Shown here one piece after another: positions 1 to 7,569 of a stretch of DNA of 35,044 nucleotides (within the stretch, counting starts at the first letter, position 1; every line of letters begins with the position of its first letter). The stretch comes from Candidatus Flemingiibacterium merdigallinarum (GTDB taxonomy: Bacteria > Bacillota > Clostridia > Oscillospirales > CAG-272). The DNA is taken from positions 1 through 35,044 of the forward strand of contig CAJFKR010000021.1 of the NCBI GenBank assembly GCA_904386005.1, given 5' to 3'. The notes beneath the pieces were generated by a model that worked only from the letters and a program-made list of their open reading frames with translations, did not search any database and was not told the DNA's origin. The position numbers and the translations under genes were made by a program.

Positions 1-99
1 TGGGCGTCTCAGTAAAAAGAAAATGATGTTTAAGGCTGCCCTCAATCCTCAAGTTTTGCTTGATATTATTTTTCCGAAAAAGTAAATGCTGTTGCCGTG
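1..99. repeat. Left copy of a 99-bp inverted repeat (98/99 match to 34908-35006)
   Basis: Positions 1-99 are the reverse complement of 34908-35006, with one mismatch (G62 against T34945). Identity breaks at 100/34907, which marks the inner end of the repeated element. The outer extent is unknown on this side because the window begins inside it. The repeat ends 20 nt upstream of the rplU -35 box. Confidence 0.9.
2..85 (+). CDS. C-terminal fragment of a repeated, probably transposase-like gene (cut by window edge)
   Basis: Reading from position 2 in frame gives 27 residues ending ...LNPQVLLDIIFPKK and a TAA stop at 83-85. The same C-terminus, with D changed to N, is encoded in inverted orientation at 34922-35044. 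DNA identity runs through the stop and 14 nt beyond, then stops abruptly at 99. A gene present in near-identical copies, with identity ending just past its stop codon, is how an insertion sequence looks, so a transposase is inferred. I do not recognise the family from this short, Lys-rich tail. It may equally belong to another multi-copy element, such as an intron-encoded protein. Confidence 0.5.
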   Translation, partial: GRLSKKKMMFKAALNPQVLLDIIFPKK

Positions 100-118
100 A
101 AAATTTCGTCTAAACCTA

Positions 119-147
119 TTGACATTTGCCCGAAAATGTGGTATAAT
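119..147 (+). promoter_or_regulatory. Sigma-A promoter of rplU-prp-rpmA
   Basis: TTGACA at 119-124, a 17-nt spacer and TATAAT at 142-147: a perfect consensus promoter. Transcription should start near 154, giving a leader of about 124 nt before the rplU start. Confidence 0.9.
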
Positions 148-151
148 AAAT

Positions 152-260
152 AGCCGCTTGAAGCACGGCTTTCAAATTTGCGCCCATTTTGGGGTATTTT
201 CCCAAAAATACGCCGCAATGCCTGCTTTGGCGAGTTCATGACCGCAATACGGTCGTTCGG
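152..260 (+). ncRNA. Structured rplU leader (L21 leader-like cis-regulatory RNA)
   Basis: Three consecutive hairpins fill the leader: AGCCG/CGGCT (152-156 with 166-170), TTTTGGG/CCCAAAA (187-193 with 201-207) and GACCG/CGGTC (240-244 with 250-254). Firmicutes carry a conserved L21 leader at this place, thought to allow autogenous control by ribosomal protein L21. Position and hairpin content fit. A covariance-model match was not tested, so the family assignment is inference. Confidence 0.55.
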
Positions 261-277
261 AAAGAGAGGTGCTTTTC

Positions 278-589
278 GTGTTCGCAATAATCGAAACCGG
301 CGGAAAGCAGTACAAAGTAAACGAGGGCGATGTAGTATTCATCGAAAAGCTCGAGGTTGCAGCAGGAGACAAGGTTACCTTTGATAAGGTTCTCGCTCTG
401 TCGGGTGACAAGGGCTTCACCGCGGGTGCTCCCTATGTAGAGGGCGCGAGCGTTGTCGCTAATGTCGTCAAGAACGGCAAGGGCAAGAAGCTCTACATTC
501 TCAAGTATAAGTCGAAGAAGAACGAGAAGAAGAAGATCGGTCACAGACAGCCTTACACTAAGGTGCAGATCGAGAAGATCGTCGGCTAA
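278..589 (+). CDS. rplU: 50S ribosomal protein L21
   Basis: Structural protein of the large ribosomal subunit that contacts 23S rRNA. The product (103 aa, family norm about 102) opens [13 protein letters not shown] and ends with the basic [17 protein letters not shown] tail typical of bacterial L21. I start at GTG 278, not the in-frame GTG 269, because the AGAGAGG ribosome-binding site (263-269) lies 8 nt upstream and the first residues then match the family. It is the first gene of the rplU-prp-rpmA operon, behind a perfect promoter and a structured leader. Confidence 0.97.
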   Translation: MFAIIETGGKQYKVNEGDVVFIEKLEVAAGDKVTFDKVLALSGDKGFTAGAPYVEGASVVANVVKNGKGKKLYILKYKSKKNEKKKIGHRQPYTKVQIEKIVG

Positions 590-628
590 AAGCGCAAATC
601 CGCTTTTGCCGCGGGACAGGATCCAAAA

Positions 629-985
629 ATGACAAAGATCGTTTTTTACAAGTGGGATAATACCTTTTACGGTTTTTCCGAGAAGGGTCACACCGGCTAC
701 GGCGAGTCGGGGGACGACGTTCTCTGCGCCGCGCTGTCGGCTATGACTATGCTGATAATCAACACAATCGAGGTGTCCTACGCCTCCGACGTCGATTACA
801 CAATAGACGAAGCCACGACCGACATACAGGTCATCGCGCACGGCGCGCTCAAGGAATACGAGGACGACGACGCAAAACGCTTCGCTGTCTCCGGACTTAT
901 CCAGGCTTATTATTACCTGCTCAACGATATGCTCGAGGATTACTACGAGTTTCTCGATGTCGACGTCGTGGAGGAACTGATCTGA
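629..985 (+). CDS. prp: Ribosomal-processing cysteine protease Prp
   Basis: Cysteine protease of the Prp (YsxB) family, encoded between L21 and L27 in Firmicutes. It removes the N-terminal extension of L27 before assembly into the ribosome. The 118-aa product has the family hallmark GHTGYGESGDDVLCAA, with catalytic pair H21 and C33, followed by a helix rich in Ala and Met. The acidic C-terminal half (YEDDDAKRF... EDYYEFLDV) is usual for the family. Its substrate is encoded 54 nt downstream and carries the expected cleavage motif, which supports the assignment strongly. Confidence 0.93.
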   Translation: MTKIVFYKWDNTFYGFSEKGHTGYGESGDDVLCAALSAMTMLIINTIEVSYASDVDYTIDEATTDIQVIAHGALKEYEDDDAKRFAVSGLIQAYYYLLNDMLEDYYEFLDVDVVEELI

Positions 986-1039
986 ATCATCTGTCCGCGA
1001 CTACGCGGACAAGAATCATTCTTTATTGGAGGTAAAACT

Positions 1040-1318
1040 ATGTTAAAGCTCAGCTTACAGTTTTTTGCTCATAAAAAAGGTGTCGGCTCGACTAAGAACG
1101 GACGCGACAGCGAAGCTAAGCGTCTGGGCGTGAAGAAGTCCGACGGTCAGGCTGTCAAAGCCGGCAACATCATCATCAGACAGCGCGGAACCGCGGTACA
1201 TCCCGGCAAGAATGTCGGCATCGGTACTGACGACACTCTGTACGCGCTCATCGACGGCGTTGTCAAATTTGAGCACATCGCGGGCGGCAGAAAGGCTGTC
1301 AGCGTTTACGGCGCGTAA
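1040..1318 (+). CDS. rpmA: 50S ribosomal protein L27 with Prp-cleaved N-terminal extension
   Basis: L27 sits at the peptidyl-transferase centre, where its N-terminus touches tRNA. The 92-aa product begins [24 protein letters not shown]. The LQFF/AHKKG motif is the Prp cleavage site, with the mature protein starting at A10. The core ([16 protein letters not shown], [26 protein letters not shown]) is canonical. The ribosome-binding site GGAGG is at 1028-1032. It is the last gene of the operon; obgE, which often follows in Firmicutes, is absent and a strong terminator comes next. Confidence 0.97.
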   Translation: MLKLSLQFFAHKKGVGSTKNGRDSEAKRLGVKKSDGQAVKAGNIIIRQRGTAVHPGKNVGIGTDDTLYALIDGVVKFEHIAGGRKAVSVYGA

Positions 1319-1351
1319 TTGCTCTTGTGCCAACGGTTAATTAAATGATGC

Positions 1352-1390
1352 GAGGGTATTTCCGATATCGGAAATACCCTCTCTCTTTTT
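1352..1390 (+). terminator. Rho-independent terminator of rplU-prp-rpmA
   Basis: Positions 1352-1381 form a perfect 30-nt palindrome (GAGGGTATTTCCGAT and its complement), followed by TCTCTTTTT. The perfect symmetry means it could also stop transcription arriving from the convergent araC gene. Confidence 0.93.
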
Positions 1391-1427
1391 ATCACGGATT
1401 ATTACGAATTACACGTGTGCTCTAAAT

Positions 1428-2255
1428 CTAAATATTATTGTCCTTTGTATTGCGATATTCTGTAGGAGTGCATCCGACATACCTTATAAAGATTCTGTAG
1501 AATGTCCTCTCACAATCAAATCCAGCTTTTCGAGCGATTAATTCCACACTATCATTGCTTTCAAGCAGCGCAATTTTAATATCATTCAGTCTAAGCGTAT
1601 TGATATATTGTCTGACTCCCATACCAAATTTACAGATAAACATATCCGTCAGTTTCTTGGGAGAATAACCAAACCTTGCGGAAATGCACTTGATATTAAG
1701 TTCAGGATTGTGATAATTCTTATAAACATAAGTATATACATCTTCACCGTCAACGCTTGATTGGTCAGCTTCAGAACTTGACAGAAGTTTAGGAATAATA
1801 AGGGCTATTAAAGCGTTAGCCAGTGAATTCTTTAATAGTATCGTATATGAATCATCTTGTATATTGCTGTAATCAGCGATTATTGAAAGCAGCTTCAACA
1901 CCTCTCCATTATTATCACAAATAGCGGTATGATTTCCCCTGCTTATATCCGGCAGCAGCTGTTCATTCAGACATTTCGGAGGGATAAATGCCAGATGATA
2001 TTGACAATCCTGACTGCGTACAGTTTCATGAATAACATTACTGTTTATTATCACATATTGTTCTGGGTGAATTTCGATATTACACAATTTATTATTTATA
2101 TTAAACAGCTCAAGTGTCAGCTTTCCCTGCGTAACATACAGGATTTCGATATTATAATGCAGATGCAGCATACTGCGCTCATTATCAATAAATCTTGTCC
2201 TCTCACAGTGCGGACATACATATTCATCTCTAATATTTTCATATTGCCATTTCAT
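1428..2255 (-). CDS. AraC-family transcriptional regulator
   Basis: One-component regulator of 275 aa. The N-terminal half (residues about 30-110: LHLHYNIEILYVTQGKLTLEL, then ...HPEQYVIINSNVIHE) is a cupin-type sugar-sensing domain. The C-terminal 100 residues hold two helix-turn-helix motifs (ELNIKCISARFGYSPKKLTDMF and SVELIARKAGFDCERTFYRIF), ending in the typical GCTPTEYR. GGAG precedes ATG 2255 by about 8 nt. It is divergent from two binding-protein lipoproteins, its likely targets; its own promoter at 2306-2334 is perfect. The gene is AT-rich, with codons unlike rplU or the downstream GC-rich genes. Confidence 0.93.
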   Translation of the reverse strand: MKWQYENIRDEYVCPHCERTRFIDNERSMLHLHYNIEILYVTQGKLTLELFNINNKLCNIEIHPEQYVIINSNVIHETVRSQDCQYHLAFIPPKCLNEQLLPDISRGNHTAICDNNGEVLKLLSIIADYSNIQDDSYTILLKNSLANALIALIIPKLLSSSEADQSSVDGEDVYTYVYKNYHNPELNIKCISARFGYSPKKLTDMFICKFGMGVRQYINTLRLNDIKIALLESNDSVELIARKAGFDCERTFYRIFIRYVGCTPTEYRNTKDNNI

Positions 2256-2305
2256 ATCGCCACTCCAATATAAGTGTCAGTTTGAAGTATTAAAATGTCA
2301 TTGAT

Positions 2306-2334
2306 ATTATACCATAATTATAATATAATGTCAA
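2306..2334 (-). promoter_or_regulatory. Sigma-A promoter of the araC gene ending at 1428
   Basis: On the minus strand TTGACA (2334-2329), a 17-nt spacer and TATAAT (2311-2306): perfect consensus, about 50 nt upstream of the start codon. Confidence 0.88.
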
Positions 2335-2562
2335 TATGGAATATTTTTTAAGTATATGGCGCATATTAAAGTCATTACAAAATATTTACGAATATTGCGA
2401 AATACGCGCCTTTGCTTATATTAAAAAAAGCCTTTGTAAGCAATATATGAATTAAATTGATTGCAGTTAATATCGATTATAGTCGATTAATTCAAAGGGA
2501 TTCCAGCTTCACTCATGAGTCATTTTCATTTATAGCTATTTTGGCAATCAAAATTAGAAAGG
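2335..2562. other. AT-rich divergent intergenic region with a possible regulator site
   Basis: This part of the 307-nt gap between the divergent araC and lipoprotein genes has no convincing ORF. An inverted repeat TTGCTTA/TAAGCAA (2412-2418 with 2437-2443) overlaps a direct repeat of GCCTTTG and could be the AraC operator. No consensus promoter for the plus-strand lipoprotein was found, as expected for an activator-dependent promoter. Confidence 0.4.
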
Positions 2563-4047
2563 ATGAATAAAATAATGATTGCAAAATTCAAATCCGCGCT
2601 CGTATTGGTTTTGGTTTTATCATTGATATCACCCTGCGTTTCCTGTGGAGACAATGAGGATACATCACCGATAACTACCACCAGTCAGGAAAGCGAAAGT
2701 GAAACCACATCAGACGAATATTCTTATCCTGATGTAGACTTCGAAGGATATGAATTCAAAATTCTGAATTATTCAGATATGTGGGGTTGTTATATGGATA
2801 TAGACCTCGATGAGCAGAGCGGTGAACGTCTCGACGACGCGGTTTATAACCGAAATCGAATGGTAGAGGACAAGCTCGGGTTTGAAATTGCTGAGACAAA
2901 ATTCGCGTATCCCGGCTGGTCAGAAATCACTCAGATTATTGATATGTATACCAATTCGATCATGGCAGATGACGGAATTTATGATTGTGCGTATATTCCT
3001 GTCTCGTTTAAGCCCGCAATAATCACTGAGGGATACCTGTATGATATGAACAGTATCCCCGAATTGCAGCTCGACCAGCCCTGGTGGGATAAGTCAATCA
3101 ATGACGCAATGACAATAAACGGTAAGCTATATACCGCCTCCAGCCCACTGCATCTTATGAGCTTCGATATGTCATGGGTATTGTTGTTCAATCAAGACAT
3201 GATGGACGACCTTAAACTTGAATATCCTTATCAATTAGTGCGGGACGGTGATTGGACTCTTGATAAATTTTACGAATATCTGACAAAAGCCGCCTCTCTC
3301 AATGGTGACAGCAGCTTCACATATAGTCCTGATGGAAGCGCAGTTTATGGTCTGGCAGTTCATCACGATTCGATACGCGGCATGATCTTCGCGTCTGACA
3401 ACGAAATGATTATAAAGAACAATTCCGGTTACAATGTAAATATTGAAACCGAACGGCTTTATACTACGCTTGATAAACTACTTCCAATATACAGCACTGC
3501 CGACGGTATAAGCAACGGTACTTCAGATGAGACTCAAAGTAATTATTATATGACAATGTTCAGGAACAATCGTTCACTCTTTGTCACCTGTGAGCTGATG
3601 TCATCATTAAGTATACGTGATATGGAAGATACTTTCGGTCTGCTTCCGTTCCCCAAACTTGACGAAAATCAAGAAAATTACCGCACTGAAGTCAATTCGA
3701 GCAGCTGCCTTTTGACTCTGCCGGCAACACTGGACAATCCCTCGCGCGCGGGAATCATTCTTGACGCTTTGACATATGAGAGTTACGCGAATGTATTGCC
3801 TGCATATTATGACATAACGCTTTCTCAGAAAGGTTTACGGAACGAGGAATCGATTGAAATGCTAAATATTGTACGTGACACAAGAGACATTGACTTCGCG
3901 TTGATGTTTGGATTGACAACCGATCTCTCAAACGCCTTGAAATCCATGATTACAGCAGGACAGAATAACGCTGCCTCCATCATTGCCGAACAAAGTACAG
4001 TTGTGCAGAATAATCTCGATAAACTCATCGAAACTTTGAATCAATAA
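2563..4047 (+). CDS. Orphan extracellular solute-binding-type lipoprotein (paralog 1)
   Basis: Probable ABC-type sugar-binding lipoprotein of 494 aa. A hydrophobic signal (about residues 9-24) ends in CVSC, giving lipid attachment at C28, followed by a Thr/Ser/Glu-rich linker. The mature domain has blocks shared with the genes at 4233 and 30091: DDAVYNRNRMVEDKL, WTLDKFYEYLTKA, FGLLPFPKLDENQ, GLRNEESIEMLNIV. No permease or ATPase gene is adjacent, so it either serves a transporter encoded elsewhere or acts as a sensor. AGAAAGG directly abuts ATG 2563; ATG 2575 (490 aa) is the alternative start, 12 nt from it. It is AT-rich relative to its neighbours and probably under the divergent AraC regulator. 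Confidence 0.8.
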   Translation: MNKIMIAKFKSALVLVLVLSLISPCVSCGDNEDTSPITTTSQESESETTSDEYSYPDVDFEGYEFKILNYSDMWGCYMDIDLDEQSGERLDDAVYNRNRMVEDKLGFEIAETKFAYPGWSEITQIIDMYTNSIMADDGIYDCAYIPVSFKPAIITEGYLYDMNSIPELQLDQPWWDKSINDAMTINGKLYTASSPLHLMSFDMSWVLLFNQDMMDDLKLEYPYQLVRDGDWTLDKFYEYLTKAASLNGDSSFTYSPDGSAVYGLAVHHDSIRGMIFASDNEMIIKNNSGYNVNIETERLYTTLDKLLPIYSTADGISNGTSDETQSNYYMTMFRNNRSLFVTCELMSSLSIRDMEDTFGLLPFPKLDENQENYRTEVNSSSCLLTLPATLDNPSRAGIILDALTYESYANVLPAYYDITLSQKGLRNEESIEMLNIVRDTRDIDFALMFGLTTDLSNALKSMITAGQNNAASIIAEQSTVVQNNLDKLIETLNQ

Positions 4048-4073
4048 AACTTATTCATTTAATATTATCTCCT

Positions 4074-4102
4074 CCGAAGCCAGTAAATTAGCTTCGGTTT
4101 TT
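4074..4102 (+). terminator. Rho-independent terminator after lipoprotein 1
   Basis: CCGAAGC (4074-4080) pairs with GCTTCGG (4091-4097) around a 10-nt loop, followed directly by TTTTT. Confidence 0.85.
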
Positions 4103-4139
4103 GTATATTTTTATTATTTTTTTGTATATTTTTATTATT
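4098..4139. repeat. 21-bp tandem duplication, T-rich
   Basis: Two exact 21-nt units, 4098-4118 and 4119-4139 (each TTTTTGTATA then a T-rich half), follow the terminator stem. The duplication copies the terminator's T-tract and adds AT-rich DNA upstream of the next gene. Confidence 0.85.
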
Positions 4140-4232
4140 TATAAATTTATTCTTTACATTTCACTGCATATATTGTATAATAATTTCAGCATGAATTTGC
4201 TTTTGACACGATTAATTTTAAGGAGATCTGTT

Positions 4233-5693
4233 ATGAATAATAAAAATAGCCTGTTATGTCTTATTCTCACAACTACAGCTTTAATTTCATCCTGCTCCGA
4301 TTCAAATGCTGATACAGTTACTGAAACCGTAACCACATCTTCTCAAACTGATTCCTTTTACGACAGCCTGAACGCCGACTACGATGGATACGAATTCACG
4401 TTCTTCAACCCGACCGAACAATTCAACTGTTACATACGACTCGACTTTGAGGAGCAGACAGGCGAGACACTCGACGACGCGGTCTATGAACGCAATAGTC
4501 TCATTGAGGACAAGCTGAACTGTACAATCACCGAGTTCCAGTTCGAGGGCGACACCGGTTGGGGCACGCAGCAGCAGAGCCTCTGTACACACATTACACA
4601 GATGGTCATGGCGGGCGACTGCGACTACGACGCCGCGTATCTGCCGGTATCATTCCAGCCCGGAGTCGTCACCGGCGGCTACCTCACCGACCTGTATACT
4701 ATCCCCGAGCTGCAATTCGGCGAGGAATGGTGGGACAATGTCATCAACGATTCACTGACAATAAACGGCAAGCTCTATACCGCGTCCAGTCCGCTGCACT
4801 TTATGTCGCTTGACCTCGCGTGGGTGCTCTTGTTCAATCAAGACATGATGGATGAGCTCGCAATGGAATACCCCTATGACCTCGTCCGCGAGGGAAAATG
4901 GACACTCGACAAATTCAACGAATACATAACCGGCGTCGCGAATCTGAACGGCGACAGCTCGTTCACGTGGGATTCCAACGGCAGCGCGGTCTACGGCATA
5001 GCCGAGCACACCGGCTCGCCGACCGCGTTCATATATTCGGCCGGAAACCAGCTGCTCGAGCGTGATGGAGAATCGTTCAAGTTTGTCGGCAACACCGAGC
5101 GTATGTACAATACGGTAGACAAGCTGCGCAGCCTGTTTAATGTAAGCTCTGGCAACGCATATCAATCAAACGCCGCTATGGAAACCCAGAGCGGCTACCT
5201 CTACGCTTTTTCGGTCGACCGTGCGCTGTTCATAACCTGTGAACTGAAAGCCACGCTCGAGCTGCGTGACATGAATTCGACCTTTGGTCTGCTGCCACTT
5301 CCGAAATATGACGAGAGCCAGCCAGATTACATTACCAGCGTCAACCATATCACCGCGTTCCTCACGATTCCGGTCACACAACCGGATATGTCGCGCGCCG
5401 GAACCATTCTGAACGCGCTTACCTACGAGAGCTGGAAATCGGTGCTGCCGATTTACTACGATGTGTCAGTTTCGCAGAAAGGACTGCGCAACGACGACTC
5501 AATCGAAATGCTCGACATCGTCCGCTCGAATCGCGGCGTGCAGTTCTCCGAGGTATTCGGAATCACGACCGAGCTCAGCACGTCAATTCAAACGGTCGTT
5601 AACTCGAATCAGGACACAATCGCGTCGACAATCGACGCAGGCATACCGAAGGTCGAGGAAAACCTTAAAAAGGTATTGGAAGCGTTCGAATAA
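4233..5693 (+). CDS. Orphan extracellular solute-binding-type lipoprotein (paralog 2)
   Basis: Tandem paralog of the gene at 2563, 486 aa. I start at ATG 4233, 7 nt after AAGGAG (4220-4225), because this gives a clean lipoprotein signal ending LISSC with lipid attachment at C21. Upstream in-frame codons are AT-rich junk. Long stretches match paralog 1, such as INGKLYTASSPLH, WVLLFNQDMMDEL and GSAVYGIAEH, so the ligand site is probably alike. The coding region is clearly GC-richer than paralog 1, so the pair either diverged in composition or was acquired separately. No transporter partners lie nearby. Ligand unknown; oligosaccharide binding is inferred from the fold family and AraC context. 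Confidence 0.8.
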   Translation: MNNKNSLLCLILTTTALISSCSDSNADTVTETVTTSSQTDSFYDSLNADYDGYEFTFFNPTEQFNCYIRLDFEEQTGETLDDAVYERNSLIEDKLNCTITEFQFEGDTGWGTQQQSLCTHITQMVMAGDCDYDAAYLPVSFQPGVVTGGYLTDLYTIPELQFGEEWWDNVINDSLTINGKLYTASSPLHFMSLDLAWVLLFNQDMMDELAMEYPYDLVREGKWTLDKFNEYITGVANLNGDSSFTWDSNGSAVYGIAEHTGSPTAFIYSAGNQLLERDGESFKFVGNTERMYNTVDKLRSLFNVSSGNAYQSNAAMETQSGYLYAFSVDRALFITCELKATLELRDMNSTFGLLPLPKYDESQPDYITSVNHITAFLTIPVTQPDMSRAGTILNALTYESWKSVLPIYYDVSVSQKGLRNDDSIEMLDIVRSNRGVQFSEVFGITTELSTSIQTVVNSNQDTIASTIDAGIPKVEENLKKVLEAFE

Positions 5694-5755
5694 TATTTTC
5701 GTCAGCGTTTGAATTATTACATATCAATATTAATTTGGATACGTTCGAACAAAGC

Positions 5756-5790
5756 CAGCCTGTCCGGCAAGCCGGACAGGCTGTGTCTTT
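5756..5790. terminator. Bidirectional terminator between lipoprotein 2 and the acyl-CoA synthetase gene
   Basis: CAGCCTGTCCGGC (5756-5768) pairs perfectly with GCCGGACAGGCTG (5771-5783), followed by TGTCTTT on the plus strand. It sits between two convergent genes. The T-tract is weak on both sides. Confidence 0.75.
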
Positions 5791-5817
5791 GCGTGGAGAT
5801 AATCCCCGTCAGTATAT

Positions 5818-7569
5818 TCAGTTCACCGCGTCCGCTTCGGGCTGTGCGTCGGCTCCGAGATTGACCCGCTTGATCTTCTTTGACGTCGTCTTTTCAAACT
5901 CGGTCGAGCGCAGCTTGATTTTCAGTATCTTCTTGTAATTCGGCAGCTTGCGGTTCAGCTCCTCGACCGCGTTCTTGATTGTCGCGTTGCGCTCCTCGTT
6001 CGACTTGCCCTCGAACATCTCCTCGTCCGGAAAGATCTCGGCACAGAGCGCGGTCTCCTCACCGCTGTCATTCTTGACCGCGTAGACGACGACCTCGCTG
6101 ACATAGGGTATCGACGAAATGTATTCCTCTATCTCCTCGGGGTATACGTTCTTTCCGTTTTTGAGTACTATAAGATTCTTCTTGCGTCCGGTGATGAACA
6201 GCTGTCCCTCGTCGTTGAAGCGACCATAGTCGCCGGTGCGGAACCAGCCGTCCTCGCCGAGTACCGCCGCCGTAGCCTCGGGGTTCTTGTAGTAGCCCAT
6301 CATAACGACGTCGCCCTTTACGCAGATCTCGCCCTCGCCGTCCTCGTTCGGCTCGTCTATCATGATTTCAAGGCAGGGCAGCTTGACTCCAACCGAGCGG
6401 TAGTCCGAGTAGTAGTCGCGGTTGACCGAGACGAGCGGCGAGCACTCGGTGATGCCGTAGCCGTTGATCAGATTGATTCCGACCGCGTCAAAGAAGGCCG
6501 CGAGCTCGGGGCGTATCGGCGCGCCGCCGCAGACCAGCTTGATTATCCTGCCGCCGAACACGTCGTAAATCTGCGAAAACAGCTTCCGGCGCATATCGAT
6601 TCCGACATGGCGCATACCGTTCGACATCGCTATCAGCTTGTCAAACGCCTTTGTCTTGCCCTTGGCCTCGATGTTCGCGCGTATCTTCTTGTAGAGGTTC
6701 TCGACGAACAGCGGCACCAGCATGATGTAGTCCGGTTGGAAGATTTTCATGTTCTCGGCGACGTGGCGCAGACTGTCGTTTACGCAGATCGTCGAATGGT
6801 GGTGCAGCGACACGAGCAGTCCGCAGACCGCTTCATAGGTGTGGTGATAGGGCAGCACCGACAGGCAGGTGTTGAACACGGTCGATACTTGTAATCCGTA
6901 GTAGACGCTCGACACCAGATTGTGCAGCGACAGCATTACGCCCTTGGCGACTCCGGTCGTGCCCGACGTGTATACGAGCATTTTCAGCGCGGAGTCGTCG
7001 CTCTCGAGCGCAAGATAGCTGTTGTCTCCGGCTTCGAGCAGCTCCTCGCCCTTAGCCATCAGCGCCTCGCGCGAGACAAATCGACCGTCCGCCAGCTCGG
7101 GCGCAAGGTCGATTCCAATGAAATACTTGATTTGCGGCAGCTCGTCCGCCCTCTCGCGGAACTCACGCTCATACGCTCCCGAATAGAACACGACCTCGCT
7201 GTCGCTGTGACGGAGAATGTTCATAATCTCGTCGAACGGCAGTTCCTTGTCGACCGGCACATATACGCCCGATGAATTCAGCACCGTGACATAGGTGAGT
7301 ATCCAATAGTAGCTGTTCTCGCTGACCATAGCGACATGACAGTCGGTGATGCCGAGCGACGCGAGACCGGTACCGAGCGCTTCGGTCTCGTGCTTGAATT
7401 CATGATAAGTAACGTCGCGTATCGACTTTGACGCCCAGTCGACAAAATAACGTATCGCTATCTTGTCGCCCGCCTGCTCGTCCGCCTGACGCAGCATATC
7501 CTTGAAATCTTTGAGCGGCGCGACCTCGTAAAGCGGGGAATTCTTGTTCTTTGGCATAATAATGACCAT
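5818..7569 (-). CDS. Long-chain fatty acid--CoA ligase (AMP-forming)
   Basis: Activates a fatty acid to acyl-CoA through an acyl-adenylate, using ATP and CoA. Counted from the internal Met (7557), the ATP/AMP signature YTSGTTGVAKG is at residues 196-206. Further on come YGITECSPLVS (adenylate binding), GDYGRFNDEGQLFITGRKKN and the C-terminal lysine-bearing KLPNYKKILKI region. Length 583 aa from ATG 7569 or 579 from ATG 7557; both fit the family. The ORF continues upstream without a plausible start. The nearest ribosome-binding site, GGAAAGGAA (7598-7590), is separated from ATG 7569 by a perfect hairpin. Substrate length cannot be told; the acid may come from exogenous lipid or membrane recycling. 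Confidence 0.9.
   Translation of the reverse strand: MVIIMPKNKNSPLYEVAPLKDFKDMLRQADEQAGDKIAIRYFVDWASKSIRDVTYHEFKHETEALGTGLASLGITDCHVAMVSENSYYWILTYVTVLNSSGVYVPVDKELPFDEIMNILRHSDSEVVFYSGAYEREFRERADELPQIKYFIGIDLAPELADGRFVSREALMAKGEELLEAGDNSYLALESDDSALKMLVYTSGTTGVAKGVMLSLHNLVSSVYYGLQVSTVFNTCLSVLPYHHTYEAVCGLLVSLHHHSTICVNDSLRHVAENMKIFQPDYIMLVPLFVENLYKKIRANIEAKGKTKAFDKLIAMSNGMRHVGIDMRRKLFSQIYDVFGGRIIKLVCGGAPIRPELAAFFDAVGINLINGYGITECSPLVSVNRDYYSDYRSVGVKLPCLEIMIDEPNEDGEGEICVKGDVVMMGYYKNPEATAAVLGEDGWFRTGDYGRFNDEGQLFITGRKKNLIVLKNGKNVYPEEIEEYISSIPYVSEVVVYAVKNDSGEETALCAEIFPDEEMFEGKSNEERNATIKNAVEELNRKLPNYKKILKIKLRSTEFEKTTSKKIKRVNLGADAQPEADAVN

Noticed and set aside
1..99. Terminal inverted repeats of a linear plasmid or phage
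   Set aside because: The right copy continues past the repeat into further coding sequence, the repeats encode a protein C-terminus, and the genes between are chromosomal housekeeping and sugar genes.
236..841. 201-aa minus-strand open frame opposite rplU and prp
   Set aside because: Opposite two highly conserved genes, no ribosome-binding site or family features.
2206..2225. Zinc-binding CPHC motif in the first AraC protein
   Set aside because: Only two cysteines (CPHC) near the N-terminus and no second pair; a metal site cannot be supported.
4101..4232. N-terminal extension of lipoprotein 2 (start at 4101)
   Set aside because: It would translate the T-rich repeat and has no ribosome-binding site; ATG 4233 has AAGGAG and gives a proper lipoprotein signal.
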